This document shows, piece after piece, positions 7,751 to 16,478 of a stretch of DNA of 64,000 nucleotides. Under the pieces are notes generated by a model. It did not search any database. It was given only the letters and a program-made list of their open reading frames with translations, and was not told where the DNA came from. Position 1 is the stretch's first letter. Each line of letters begins with the position of its first letter. The DNA is from Alphaproteobacteria bacterium (GTDB lineage Bacteria; Pseudomonadota; Alphaproteobacteria; Caulobacterales; Maricaulaceae). The stretch is taken from contig JANSXV010000001.1 in the NCBI GenBank assembly GCA_024742735.1, positions 930,001 through 994,000 of the forward strand, written 5' to 3'. A program made the translations under genes and the position numbers.

Positions 7751-8815
7751 TTACGCGGCGAGCTTCTTCTTCTCGGCGGCTTCAGCCAGGCGCTGGCGGG
7801 CGATCTCGTCAGAGACCACGTTGGCCGGTCGGCCTTCGTCAGAGGCCTTGTCCATGATCTCGCCGAGGGTCTGCTTCAGCGTGCGCAGCTTGCCCTGCAC
7901 CCAGTCGGCGTCGAAGCGGCTGTCCAGCTCGCCCATCACATTGATGATGCCGCCGGCGTTGATCACGTAGTCGGGCGCATAGAGGATGCCGCGCTTCTGC
8001 AGCTCGGCGCCCATTTCGCGGGTCTCCAGCTGGTTGTTCGCGGCGCCGGCGACGATCTTCACCTTCAACCGGTCGATGGTCTCGGCGTTGATGATCGAGC
8101 CCAGCGCGCACGGCGTGAACACGTCGGCTTCCACATCATAGATGGCGTTCGGATCTTCCACGATGGTCGCGCCGGTCTCGCTGGCGAGGGCCTTCAGGGC
8201 CGGCTCATTGATGTCGGCCAGGAACAGCTCCGCACCGGCCTCAGCCAGACGCTTGACCAGATAGGCGCCCACATGGCCCGTGGCGCCCTGGACGGCGATC
8301 TTCACGCCGGACACGTCGGACTTGCCCAGGCCGCGCTCCACGGCGGCCTCGATGCCCATGAACACCCCCTGGGCAGTGATCGGAGACGGATCGCCAGTGC
8401 CTTCAGGCAGGCCGACCACGTGGCGCGTGGCGCGCCGGGCGTTGACCATGTCGTCGGGCGAAACCCCGACGTCTTCGGCGGAAATGTACTGACCGTTCAG
8501 GGACTCCAGCGCGCGGCCGAAGGCTTCGAACAGGGCGGCGCGGTCGAAATCGCCGGAGGGTCGCATGATCACGCTCTTGCCGCCGCCGATGGGCAGGTCG
8601 GCCATGATATTCTTGTAGCTCATGCCCTGGGACAGGCGCAGCACGTCGGTCAGCGCGTCGGCGGAGCTGTCATAGGTCCACATGCGGCACCCGCCCACGG
8701 CCGGGCCGCGCGCAGTGGAGTGCACCGCCAGGATGGCCTTCAGGCCGGTGGCGGGATCAGTGGCGAACAGGACCTTCTCGTGGTCGTCGAACGATTTGTG
8801 TTCGAACACGCTCAT
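7751..8815 (-). CDS. Leucine/valine/phenylalanine dehydrogenase (Glu/Leu/Phe/Val dehydrogenase family)
   Basis: Reversible NAD-dependent oxidative deamination of branched-chain or aromatic amino acids. 354 aa, a typical LeuDH length. The N-terminal domain has GGCRMW, the catalytic lysine in LPIGGGKSVI (about residue 80) and SAEDVGVSPDDM. The C-terminal Rossmann domain has VQGATGHVG. The glycine motif is one residue longer than the usual GxGxxG of the family, reading GxxGxxG. Residues DINEP after the second strand fit NAD preference. AGAGGAC precedes the ATG. Exact substrate is not decidable from sequence. Confidence 0.85.
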   Translation of the reverse strand: MSVFEHKSFDDHEKVLFATDPATGLKAILAVHSTARGPAVGGCRMWTYDSSADALTDVLRLSQGMSYKNIMADLPIGGGKSVIMRPSGDFDRAALFEAFGRALESLNGQYISAEDVGVSPDDMVNARRATRHVVGLPEGTGDPSPITAQGVFMGIEAAVERGLGKSDVSGVKIAVQGATGHVGAYLVKRLAEAGAELFLADINEPALKALASETGATIVEDPNAIYDVEADVFTPCALGSIINAETIDRLKVKIVAGAANNQLETREMGAELQKRGILYAPDYVINAGGIINVMGELDSRFDADWVQGKLRTLKQTLGEIMDKASDEGRPANVVSDEIARQRLAEAAEKKKLAA

Positions 8816-8979
8816 GGGCGGGGAGTCCTCTTAAAGCGATATCAGCAGCGCGGGGATGCGCCGGTCCCGTCCTCACCGGCGCTTCTAGCGGCGCTCAGGT
8901 GGTTTGCGAGACGCGTCCGTTTCAGGGACGCGGCTGCGGCATAGCCAAAGCGCTCGCCGGGCGCAAGTTATCGTGATCA

Positions 8980-9615
8980 TTAGGAATTTGTCCGGTCAAC
9001 ATCGCCGCCGAGCATGCTGCGGATGCGCGATTTCAGCGCCGGCAAAACCTCCTTCTCAAACCACGGGTTACGCTTCAGCCAGGCGTTATTGCGCCAGCTG
9101 GGATGCGGCAGCGCAACAAATCGCGGCCAGTAATTTCGCCAGTGCGAAACGGTCTCGGTCAGGGTCTGTTTGCGCTCGCCGCCCAGATAGCGCTTCTGGG
9201 CGTACTGCCCGATGAGCAGGGTCAGAGACACTTCAGGCAGGGCTGAGGTGAACCGGTCCTGCCACAGCGGCGCACATTCAGGGCGCGGCGGCCTGTCCCC
9301 ACCCTTGGCGTCGAGGCCAGGAAAGCACAGCCCCATGGGCGTGATGGCGATCTGCGCCTCGTCATAGAACTCCGCCTCGGTCACGCCCATCCAGTCGCGC
9401 AGCCGGTCGCCGCTGGGGTCGGTGAAAGGCACGCCAGAAGCCTGGACCCGCGTTCCCGGCGCCTGTCCGATGATGCGGATGCGCGCCGTGGACGAGCCGC
9501 GAAACACCGGCCGGACAGGATGATCCAGATGCGGCTGACACACCGTGCAGGCGCGCGCCTGCGCAGCGACGTCTTGAAAGCGCTCGCTCGCGGTCGACGC
9601 CCCGTGACTAGCCAA
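8980..9615 (-). CDS. Uracil-DNA glycosylase family protein
   Basis: Likely excises uracil from DNA or is a relative of enzymes that do. The core motif is IIGQAPGTRVQASG, followed by PFTDPSGDRLRDWMG, and LPHPSWRNN near the C-terminus carries the second active-site loop. The N-terminal ACTVCQPHL has a CxxC reminiscent of iron-sulfur UDGs, but only that half of the cysteine set is obvious. The 277-aa track frame starts inside the upstream gene. The likely start is the TTG at 9615, which overlaps the upstream stop (TTGGCTAG), giving 211 aa and translational coupling. No ATG fits. Confidence 0.75.
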   Translation of the reverse strand: MASHGASTASERFQDVAAQARACTVCQPHLDHPVRPVFRGSSTARIRIIGQAPGTRVQASGVPFTDPSGDRLRDWMGVTEAEFYDEAQIAITPMGLCFPGLDAKGGDRPPRPECAPLWQDRFTSALPEVSLTLLIGQYAQKRYLGGERKQTLTETVSHWRNYWPRFVALPHPSWRNNAWLKRNPWFEKEVLPALKSRIRSMLGGDVDRTNS

Positions 9616-9988
9616 CGGCCCAGAAAAACTCCTCGCGCACGATCTTGCCGCCGGACACCGTGTAAAGGCCGATCTCCGCGCCTTGCATGCGCTCCCCGGT
9701 CTGGCGATTGGTCGCGTCCATGGTGTAGCGCACGGCGAATTTGTCGGGATCATACAGGAAAGGCCCTTCGACCTCCCCGCCATGCATCTCCATGGCGGTG
9801 TTCCACCAGTCATGCTTGGCCTTCAGGGCTTCAAGGCCTTCCGCAGTCCGGGGCGCGCCATCGCCCTCGGCGGCCTCCACCGAAACGATATCTGCGCTGT
9901 AATGCTCGGCGATCAGCGACTCAAGCTCGCCGGACCTGTTCGCCGCAACAACCGCGTTGGCGAGTTTGAGCAAATCTTCGTTGAACAT
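9608..9988 (-). CDS. SnoaL-like / NTF2-fold family protein (126 aa)
   Basis: Single small alpha+beta barrel domain with the pattern of SnoaL-like proteins: an N-terminal helix pair (LLKLANAVVAANRSG), EHYSADIVSVEA, KHDWWNTAMEMHGGEVEGPF, and a final strand GGKIVREEFFWA. Such proteins range from isomerases to binding proteins, and no catalytic set can be named here. Coupled by an 8-nt overlap with the downstream glycosylase gene. Confidence 0.75.
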   Translation of the reverse strand: MFNEDLLKLANAVVAANRSGELESLIAEHYSADIVSVEAAEGDGAPRTAEGLEALKAKHDWWNTAMEMHGGEVEGPFLYDPDKFAVRYTMDATNRQTGERMQGAEIGLYTVSGGKIVREEFFWAVG

Positions 9989-10025
9989 GAAATAGTCTCC
10001 AGATCAAAACAAGAACACGGTAGGC

Positions 10026-10298
10026 TCAGGCCTTGCCGCTGTCCAGGGCTTTCCCACCCGGCAGGGCCAGCCGGTAGACTCCCTTGAAGGTTTCAGGATC
10101 GACCGGCTTGCCCTTGCGGGTGATGACGATCCGCCCTTGCCGCGCCAGATGCACCGCGGCGGAGCGCACATGGCGCATATGCCTGTTCCAGTCCTCCCCG
10201 AACGCTTCACGCGCGGCTTCCGACGGGCAGATGGATTTTCCCGCCCCCCGGTTTTCCAGAAGGGACAGAATCGCGGCTTCGATACGATCTTCGCTCAT
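10026..10298 (-). CDS. DUF3253 domain protein (winged-helix-like, 90 aa)
   Basis: Whole-length match in pattern to DUF3253: IEAAILSLLENRGAGKSICPSEAAR, then HMRHVRSAAVHLARQGRIVITRKGKPVDPETFKGVYRL. The SxCPSE.AR segment and the RxxAxxLxxxGxIxxT(R)KGxPVdP block define the family. The predicted fold is a small winged helix. No biochemical role is known to me. Divergent from the acyltransferase gene, with only 23 bp between the starts. Confidence 0.8.
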   Translation of the reverse strand: MSEDRIEAAILSLLENRGAGKSICPSEAAREAFGEDWNRHMRHVRSAAVHLARQGRIVITRKGKPVDPETFKGVYRLALPGGKALDSGKA

Positions 10299-10321
10299 GA
10301 CCTCAAGAGATATCCCCCGCC

Positions 10322-11044
10322 ATGCGCCGTGACCACCGCCCTTACTGGATGCACAGCCTTTGGGAAGCGTATGAGAACGCCTGGGTCCGTCAGTTCCTGG
10401 CGCCGCATTTCGAAGCCCTGGGGGACCACGCCAAGGTCGTGCGGCCCTGGAATGTCGAGGTGTTCGGACCGAACGTGCGCGCGGGCAAGGCGATCCACAT
10501 CGTCTCGCGCCGGGACCAGCCGGTCAGCTTCACCGTCTGGTCGCCCAAGGATGCCCCGGGCCGGATCGATATCGGTGACTGCTGCTTCTTCGCCGGAGGC
10601 GTGCGGATCCTGGCGGCCGGCGCCATCACCATCGGCGACGGGGCGCTGCTGGCGAAGAACGTCACGATCACCGACAGCGACTGGCATGATGTCTACAACC
10701 GCGTCGATCCGCGCCCGGCGCACAAGCCGGTGACGCTGGGCCGCAATGTCTGGCTGGGCGACGGGGCGTTCGTGGGCAAGGGCGTGACCATCGGCGACAA
10801 CGCCATCGTCGGCGCCCGATCCGTCGTCACCAGGGATGTCCCCGCCAATACGGTCGTCGCGGGAGCACCCGCGAAGAAGGTCGGAGAGCTGGATCCCGAC
10901 GGTCCGTTCGAGACCCGTATGAGCCTGCTGGGTGATCCCGCCGGCCTGAACGCCTTCATGGAGTCCGCCTACAAGGAGGCGTTTGCCGGCAACTCAACGC
11001 TGGGGTGGCTCAGAAGCAAGCTGTTTCCAAGGCGCGGAGACTAA
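10322..11044 (+). CDS. Hexapeptide-repeat (left-handed beta-helix) acyltransferase
   Basis: 240 aa. After about 80 residues, hexapeptide turns run from IDIGDCCFFAGGVRILAAG to AIVGARSVVTRDVPANTVVAGAPAKKVG, the classical end of the CoA-dependent sugar or maltose O-acetyltransferase group. The candidate catalytic His lies in DSDWHDVYN. Substrate unknown; surface-sugar modification is a reasonable guess. The C-terminal tail of about 45 residues (ESAYKEAFAGNSTLGWLRSKL) is extra to the fold. Confidence 0.8.
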   Translation: MRRDHRPYWMHSLWEAYENAWVRQFLAPHFEALGDHAKVVRPWNVEVFGPNVRAGKAIHIVSRRDQPVSFTVWSPKDAPGRIDIGDCCFFAGGVRILAAGAITIGDGALLAKNVTITDSDWHDVYNRVDPRPAHKPVTLGRNVWLGDGAFVGKGVTIGDNAIVGARSVVTRDVPANTVVAGAPAKKVGELDPDGPFETRMSLLGDPAGLNAFMESAYKEAFAGNSTLGWLRSKLFPRRGD

Positions 11045-11055
11045 GATGCCATGCA

Positions 11056-11172
11056 CCCCTCACTCCGGCCCTCTCCCCTCCCGAGGGGAGAGGGGGAAGG
11101 TGTGGTGAAGCTTGAGACGTCAGAGCTTGCCCCCTCTCCCCCTCCAAGGGGGAGAGGGCCGGGGTGAGGGGG
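11056..11172. repeat. GC-rich palindromic intergenic repeat (copy A)
   Basis: Outer arms CCCCTCACTCCGGCCCTCTC and GAGAGGGCCGGGGTGAGGGG enclose two hairpins (CTCTCCCCTCCCGAGGGGAGAG and CCCTCTCCCCCTCCAAGGGGGAGAGGG). It fills the gap between convergent genes, where it could also stop transcription from both sides. The same family recurs at 52766 and 53291. Confidence 0.75.
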
Positions 11173-11194
11173 TGAAGCACCGACGGTGAAAAGC

Positions 11195-12475
11195 CTACCC
11201 GAACAAGGCCATGGGCAGCGCGCCGATGACCGCGCCGGTCATGAGCGTGGCGAGCGTGCCGGAGATGAGCGCGCGCGGGGCGAGGTTCAGGATGTCCTCG
11301 CGCCGGCTGGGCGCCACGGCGATCAGGCCGCCAATGAGAATGCCGACCGAGGAGAAGTTTGCAAAGCCGCAGGCCGCATAGGTCATGATCAGGCGGGTGC
11401 GCGGGCTCATCTCGTCAGACATCTGGGCGAGCTGATCATAGGCGAAGATCTCGTTCAGCGCCGTCTTGAAGCCCATGATCGTTCCGGCCGCGCCGCTCTC
11501 GGCCCACGGAACGCCCGCCAGCCAGACCAGCGGCGCGAAGATCCAGCCCAGAACGCGCTCCACGCTTAAGGGCGCGCCGAATACGTCGGGCGCGCCGCCC
11601 AGCATGAAATTCACCAGGGTCACGATGGCGGTGAACACCAGCAGCATGGCGATGATGTTGATGAACAGGCGCACCCCGTCATTCACCCCGGTCGTCAGCG
11701 CATCCATGGAGGAGTGGTAGAGCTGGACCGGGATCTTCTCTTTCGTGGGCGCGCCCGGCGCCTCGTCCTGGGGGTGCATGAGGCGGGCGAGCACGACGGC
11801 GGCCGGGACCGAGATCAGGGAGGCCGTGAGTATATGGCCCGCCGCGTCGGTCAGCACGGCGTTGAGCTGGCTGACATAGATGGCCATGACCGAGCCGGCG
11901 ACCGTTGAGAAGCCGACGGTCATGATGAGGAACAGGTCGGACTTGGAGATGCTGGGCAGGCGCGGCCGGATCAGGACCGGGCTTTCGGTCATCCCCAGGA
12001 AGATGTTCGCCGCCGCACCCAGCGACGCCGCGCCGGACAGGTTCAGGATCCGCCGGAACAGAAGTGCGAAGCCGCGCACGGCGAATTCCAGAACCCGCCA
12101 GCGCCAGAGCAGCGCGGAGATCGCCGACAGCACGATCACCATGGGCAGCGCCTGGAAGGCGAAGGAGAAGGTCAGCCCCTCTGCGCCCTCGCGCACTTCA
12201 AACGGCATCTCCCCGCCGCCGATATAGCCGAAGACGAAGCTGGTGCCCTGGGTCGTGGCGGCCTGAAGCACCTCCACCACTGTCGTCAGCGAGGACAGGA
12301 AGGCGCGCGTGGGCGGGAAAGTGAAGAGCGCGACGGCGATGACGAACTGCACCGCCACGGCGCCGATCACGAGCGGGATCGGGACGCTCTTGCGCGGGCC
12401 GAGCGCCCAGGCGATGGCGATGAAGGCGAATACGCCCAGAAAGCTGCGCAGCTGCAGGCCGGCGTCTTCAAACAT
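11195..12475 (-). CDS. nupC: Concentrative nucleoside transporter (NupC/CNT family)
   Basis: Sodium- or proton-driven nucleoside uptake across the inner membrane. 426 aa from the ATG at 12475 (MFEDAGLQLRSFLG); the longer track frame lacks CNT features before this Met. Eight or more hydrophobic segments. CNT hallmarks are FVFGYIGGG, IFLGMTESPVLIRP near residue 165, and the C-terminal block TYAACGFANFSSVGILIGG, which carries the substrate and sodium site residues. Convergent with the acyltransferase gene across repeat copy A. Confidence 0.88.
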   Translation of the reverse strand: MFEDAGLQLRSFLGVFAFIAIAWALGPRKSVPIPLVIGAVAVQFVIAVALFTFPPTRAFLSSLTTVVEVLQAATTQGTSFVFGYIGGGEMPFEVREGAEGLTFSFAFQALPMVIVLSAISALLWRWRVLEFAVRGFALLFRRILNLSGAASLGAAANIFLGMTESPVLIRPRLPSISKSDLFLIMTVGFSTVAGSVMAIYVSQLNAVLTDAAGHILTASLISVPAAVVLARLMHPQDEAPGAPTKEKIPVQLYHSSMDALTTGVNDGVRLFINIIAMLLVFTAIVTLVNFMLGGAPDVFGAPLSVERVLGWIFAPLVWLAGVPWAESGAAGTIMGFKTALNEIFAYDQLAQMSDEMSPRTRLIMTYAACGFANFSSVGILIGGLIAVAPSRREDILNLAPRALISGTLATLMTGAVIGALPMALFG

Positions 12476-12614
12476 GGCTGGAAAATCCCTCGCGCGCGGC
12501 CGCGCGACACCCCTGGCGCAGCCCACCCCGTCATTACCGCGTCACAATACTGATCTGCGGCCTTTTGACCAGACGCGCTTGCGCCCAATCGCTGCGGTCC
12601 GTAGGCAGGCCGTC

Positions 12615-12806
12615 ATGAACGAACCGATCTGGAGCCCGTGCAAAAAGATCTGCCTGGTCGACCCCGCGCAGACGATCTGCGTGGGCTGCTTCCGCACGAT
12701 GGATGAGCTGGGCCGGTGGACCCTTATGACCAGGGATGAGCGTCTGGCGGTGAAGGCGGAGCTTCCAGCGCGGGAACAGGCGTATCGGACGAGCCGGAAG
12801 GCCTAA
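12615..12806 (+). CDS. DUF1289 cysteine-rich protein (63 aa)
   Basis: Small protein with four cysteines in the family pattern: SPCKKICLVDPAQTICVGCFRTMDE. A C-x3-C-x7-C-x2-C arrangement fits metal or Fe-S binding. The true start is the ATG at 12615; the 165-aa track frame is an upstream extension through non-coding DNA. WTLMTRDER is the other conserved segment. Its stop overlaps the TauE gene stop convergently by 4 bp. Confidence 0.85.
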   Translation: MNEPIWSPCKKICLVDPAQTICVGCFRTMDELGRWTLMTRDERLAVKAELPAREQAYRTSRKA

Positions 12807-13618
12807 CCGCCGAACACCGCCTCGCGGATCATGTTCAGCGCGACGACCAGCAACCCGATGGCGAAAGCCTGTTTCAGGCGCGCGGCGTTCAGCCTGTGGG
12901 CCAGGTTCGCCCCGACGGGCGCCAGGAAGACGGCCGAGGCGGCGAGCGTCACAAAGGCGGCGAGGTTCACATAGCCCAGCGAGAACGGCGCCCGGCCGGC
13001 CTCGTCCAGCCCGGCGAGCATGAATCCGATCGCTCCTGGCAATCCGATCGCCACGCCGAATCCGGCCGAGGTCGCGACCGCCTGATGGATCGTGCGTCCG
13101 CACACGCTCATCAGCGTGACGCCGAACACCCCGCCGCCAATGCCCATGAGGCTCGACAGCACGCCGATAAAGCTGGCCAGAACGGCGCGCAGCGGCAGGC
13201 CCGGCAGGTCATCCGCCAGCTTCCAGTCCGGGCGGCCGAAGAAAAACTGCGCCGACAGGAGCAACGCCACCGCGCCGAACAGGCCCGTCAGCACCCGGCC
13301 CGGCGCCATATCGGCCACGGCGGACCCGGCCAGCGCGCCGACCACGATCCACGGCGCCCAGGTCTTCAGCACCTGAAAGTCCACCGCCCCGCGTTCCGCA
13401 TGGGCCGCGACGGAGCGAAGGCTCGTGGCGACGATGACGGTGAGCGAAGTGCCGACCGCCGCGTGCATGGCGTGGTCCGGATAGCCCAGCGCGGTGAGCA
13501 CGTAATAGAGCGCAGGCACCATGACCACGCCGCCGCCGATGCCGAACAGGCCGGCGATCAGTCCGGCGCCGGCGCCGACCGCGAGCAGCGCGATGAAGAA
13601 GGGCAGGAACTCGCTCAC
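12803..13618 (-). CDS. Sulfite exporter TauE/SafE family membrane protein
   Basis: 271 aa, about eight membrane spans. Two inverted-repeat signature loops are visible: GLFGIGGGVVMVPALYY near residue 21 and SSLMGIGGGVFGVTLM near residue 145. Members move sulfite, sulfoacetate or related organic anions, or are of unknown substrate. The GTG at 13618 is preferred because it overlaps the dusA stop (GTGA); the track frame starts within dusA. Probably co-transcribed with and coupled to dusA. Confidence 0.87.
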   Translation of the reverse strand: MSEFLPFFIALLAVGAGAGLIAGLFGIGGGVVMVPALYYVLTALGYPDHAMHAAVGTSLTVIVATSLRSVAAHAERGAVDFQVLKTWAPWIVVGALAGSAVADMAPGRVLTGLFGAVALLLSAQFFFGRPDWKLADDLPGLPLRAVLASFIGVLSSLMGIGGGVFGVTLMSVCGRTIHQAVATSAGFGVAIGLPGAIGFMLAGLDEAGRAPFSLGYVNLAAFVTLAASAVFLAPVGANLAHRLNAARLKQAFAIGLLVVALNMIREAVFGG

Positions 13619-14616
13619 GCCGGCAGGCTTTCCGGCGCCTCGGCGACAGCCTCCAGCGCCCGTTCGACCACGCGCCAGTCCGCGCCCGGCGTGTTGGCGT
13701 CCGCCGACAGGACCTGGCGCCATTTGCGTGCGCCGGGCCTGCCGGCGAACAGGCCCAGCATGTGCCGGGTTATGGCGTGGAGCTTCACCCCTTCACCGAG
13801 CTGGCGCTCGACATAGGGGCGGTAGGAGAGCACCGCCTCGACCGGGTCCGCAACCGGGTCCGGGTCACCAAAGAGGCGACTGTCGATTTCGCTGAGCATC
13901 CAGGGCGTCTGATAGGCCGCGCGGCCGACCATGGCGCCGTCGAGACCGTGTGTATTTTCAATCGCTTCATCAAGCGTCTTCAGGCCGCCATTGAGGATGA
14001 CCTCAAGGTCCGGGCGTTCAGACTTCAAGCGATGCACGAGGTCGTAATCGAGCGGTGGAATATCGCGATTTTCCTTGGGGCTCAGACCCTTGAGCCAGGC
14101 TTTTCGCGCATGGACCGTGAAGCTGGTCACTCCGGACTGCGCCACGGTATCGACGAAGGAAAACAGCGTCTCCTCCGGATTCTGATCGTCCACGCCGAGG
14201 CGGTGCTTGACGGTGACCGGGACCGACACCGCTTCGCGCATGGCGATCAGGCAGTCGCGCACCCGCTCCGGCTCCAGCATGAGCCGGGCGCCGAAGCAGC
14301 CGGACTGAACCCGGTCGGACGGACAGCCGACATTCAGATTGATCTCGGCATAGCCGAAGCTCTCCGCGATCTTCGAGGCCTGCGCCAGGTCTTCCGGCTC
14401 GGCGCCGCCCAGTTGCACCGCCACGGGATGCTCGGCCGGATCAAAGCCGATCAGCCGCTGCGGATCACCATGGATCAGCGCCTGATCCACCGCCATCTCG
14501 GTGTAGAGCAGCGCCCGGCGCGTCAGGACGCGATGGAACGCCCGGCAATGCCGGTCGGTCCAGTCCATCATCGGCGCCACGGAGAAGCGGCGATCAGGGG
14601 CGGGAAGCGTGCTCAT
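13615..14616 (-). CDS. dusA: tRNA-dihydrouridine(20/20a) synthase DusA
   Basis: FMN-dependent reduction of uridine in the tRNA D-loop. 333 aa. N-terminal TIM barrel beginning FSVAPMMDWTDRHCRAF (DusA type), VQLGGAEPEDL for FMN binding, NVGCPSDRVQSGCFGARLM with the catalytic cysteine in GCFGA, VKHRLG, and VHARKAWLKGLSPKENR. The C-terminal helical domain binds tRNA (ITRHMLGLFAGRPGARKWRQ). These are DusA rather than DusB or DusC features. Coupled to the downstream TauE gene. Confidence 0.95.
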   Translation of the reverse strand: MSTLPAPDRRFSVAPMMDWTDRHCRAFHRVLTRRALLYTEMAVDQALIHGDPQRLIGFDPAEHPVAVQLGGAEPEDLAQASKIAESFGYAEINLNVGCPSDRVQSGCFGARLMLEPERVRDCLIAMREAVSVPVTVKHRLGVDDQNPEETLFSFVDTVAQSGVTSFTVHARKAWLKGLSPKENRDIPPLDYDLVHRLKSERPDLEVILNGGLKTLDEAIENTHGLDGAMVGRAAYQTPWMLSEIDSRLFGDPDPVADPVEAVLSYRPYVERQLGEGVKLHAITRHMLGLFAGRPGARKWRQVLSADANTPGADWRVVERALEAVAEAPESLPA

Positions 14617-14741
14617 GGGCGCGAGGATGTAATCCGCCCGCGCGCTTGTGGCAAACCAGCCTGGCGCGACAGGACATCCGATCCTGTGTTAACCTCGTAA
14701 CCAGGCGACGGGGACGTCAACACAACAGGAGACGGACACAG

Positions 14742-15188
14742 ATGTTCAATCTTCTTCGCACAACCCTTCTGACTGGCTGCGCCGCTGCGCTCGCGGCCTG
14801 CGCAACCGGTCCGGCGGACCAGTCCCCGCCGGAGGCCTATGCGGATGATCCGCGGCTTGGCGAGCGAGTGGACCGGATCTGTTTCGGGCGCTCGATCAGA
14901 GGCTTTGGAGAGACGACCCGCCGCACGATCGTGCTCAACGCCGGCGTCAACGAGCACTATCTGGTTGAGACGTTCGGGACCTGCCAGGATCTCGACTGGG
15001 CCCAATCGGTCTCATTCGACCAGTACTCGTCCTGCCTGAGCGAGTCTGACAGCATCATCCCTTACGATAGCGCCTTCGGCCCGCGTCAGAACGGGTTTCC
15101 CGCTCAGCGCTGCCAGATCAAGGCGATCTACGAGTGGAACCCTGATGCCGGCGAAGTCGATGACGCCACCGACGAAAGCCCCCGTTAA
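14742..15188 (+). CDS. DUF6491 family lipoprotein
   Basis: 148 aa from the ATG at 14742, which has CAGGAG 9 nt upstream. Signal peptide ending AAALAAC predicts lipidation at about residue 19. The mature part shows the DUF6491 pattern: DRICFGRSIRGFG, YLVETFGTCQDLDWAQS, CLSESDSIIPY and QRCQIKAIYEW, with four cysteines besides the lipid Cys that could pair in the periplasm. Function unknown. The track frame of 180 aa includes upstream non-coding sequence. Confidence 0.78.
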   Translation: MFNLLRTTLLTGCAAALAACATGPADQSPPEAYADDPRLGERVDRICFGRSIRGFGETTRRTIVLNAGVNEHYLVETFGTCQDLDWAQSVSFDQYSSCLSESDSIIPYDSAFGPRQNGFPAQRCQIKAIYEWNPDAGEVDDATDESPR

Positions 15189-15251
15189 CCCTGCCGTTTA
15201 ACGCCACCTTGAGGGGAGATCGCCTAACCTCTCCCCTTCAAGGAGGCCGCC

Positions 15252-15800
15252 ATGGCGAAAGCTGCCTATCACAAGCACCAGCGCGTCTATGTGAAGCCGG
15301 TGGGCACCTGGGCCCTGATCGAGCGGGTGAAGCCCCAATGGGTCAAGGACGTCGAGCAACCGGTGAAGATTTACTACGACTGCGGGCTTGGCCGTGACTT
15401 CGTGGAAGCCGAACTCTCCGGCGAGGCGGTGGAAGAAATCGACGCAGGGCGCTGGCGGCTCTTGCGGGCGCGCAACAAATGGCAATCGGCCGAGGAATGC
15501 GCGCACCATCCCCAGCCTGGCACTTATCCCGTGATCGTCACAGACGAGCGTGACTGGGGCGGCTGGCGCGTGCCGGGCGCAGAGTATGACCGCGACCCCG
15601 CCCGCATCGAAGGTCAGGCCCGGCTGATCGTGCATTCGTCCCGCCTGCTCGCCATCGCTGAGGCGATCGCGCGCCTTGGCGCGGAAAATCCGGATGCAGA
15701 TGCAGACGTGGTCGCGCTCGCCCGCAAGGCCGCCGAAACCGTACGCTCGGTCCGGGCGGCGCCGGACGATGACGCCGCGCCGTTTCACGCCGCTGGGTGA
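15252..15800 (+). CDS. Conserved hypothetical protein, soluble (182 aa)
   Basis: I do not recognise a named family. The start MAKAAYHKHQRVYVKPVGTWALIERVKPQW is preceded by AAGGAGG, a strong ribosome site. The N-terminal half is beta-rich with repeated aromatic residues (KIYYDCGLGRDF, RWRLLRARNKW, WGGWRVPG). The C-terminal half is an Ala-rich helix pair and an acidic tail (PDDDAAPF). No signal peptide or membrane span. Same strand as the following receiver gene, 86 bp away. Confidence 0.75.
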   Translation: MAKAAYHKHQRVYVKPVGTWALIERVKPQWVKDVEQPVKIYYDCGLGRDFVEAELSGEAVEEIDAGRWRLLRARNKWQSAEECAHHPQPGTYPVIVTDERDWGGWRVPGAEYDRDPARIEGQARLIVHSSRLLAIAEAIARLGAENPDADADVVALARKAAETVRSVRAAPDDDAAPFHAAG

Positions 15801-15886
15801 ACACAGCAGGTTAACCGGACCGCAAGTTCAGCCGCAGCACTCTCAGCCTCATGATCAATTTCTAGGCGCCGCGCTTCGGAGCAAAC

Positions 15887-16402
15887 ATGGCGAACCTGTC
15901 GAAAGTCAGCGCGCTCGTGATCGACGACAATGCGCACATGATCCACATAGTGCGGTCCATGCTCCTCGGCTTTGGCATTTCTAGGACTTATGAGTCGCGG
16001 GATGCCGCCGACGCTTTTGACATCACCCGTCATGAACCCGTCGACCTGATCATCGTGGATTACCAGATGCCGATCCTGGACGGGCTCGAATTCACAAGAA
16101 TTGTCCGGACCGGCAACGACAGCCGCAATCCATTCGTGCCGATTATCCTGTTGACCGCGCACACAGAGCGCTCACGAATCCTTAGCGCTCGCGACGCCGG
16201 CGTCACAGAGGTTTGCGCCAAGCCCATCAACGCCCACCAGCTCTGGACCAAGATCGCAGCCTGTGTGAACAAGCCACGCAGCTTCATCCGGGCGCCCGAT
16301 TACTTCGGCCCTGACCGGCGCCGGCATGAACTGGACTTCAGCGGCAATGAGCGTCGGACCACGCCTGTTGAGGTGGTCAGCGGCAGCGCCGGCGCGGCCT
16401 AG
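15887..16402 (+). CDS. Single-domain response regulator with basic C-terminal tail
   Basis: 171 aa. The receiver domain occupies residues 1-130: acidic pair DDN, phospho-acceptor Asp in IIVDYQMPILDG, switch Thr in LLTAHT and Lys in CAKPI. There is no DNA-binding or enzymatic output domain, so it probably acts by protein contact, as DivK-like and CheY-like proteins do. The last 40 residues hold two related motifs, YFGPDRRRHE and FSGNERRT, which I take as an interaction tail. It sits 76 bp before pleC on the same strand, so a partnership with that kinase is possible but not shown. Confidence 0.85.
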   Translation: MANLSKVSALVIDDNAHMIHIVRSMLLGFGISRTYESRDAADAFDITRHEPVDLIIVDYQMPILDGLEFTRIVRTGNDSRNPFVPIILLTAHTERSRILSARDAGVTEVCAKPINAHQLWTKIAACVNKPRSFIRAPDYFGPDRRRHELDFSGNERRTTPVEVVSGSAGAA

Positions 16403-16478
16403 ATCGGCCCCGGAGACGCGGCGCAATCACGGGCGTTAACGCTTCATTGCTGGACGCGGCGGCGTCGCACGCCGTACT

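Noticed and set aside
11056-11172. Palindromic repeats A, B and C as an insertion sequence
   Set aside because: No transposase gene and no clear target duplication; kept as repeats, with only the DUF559 association flagged.
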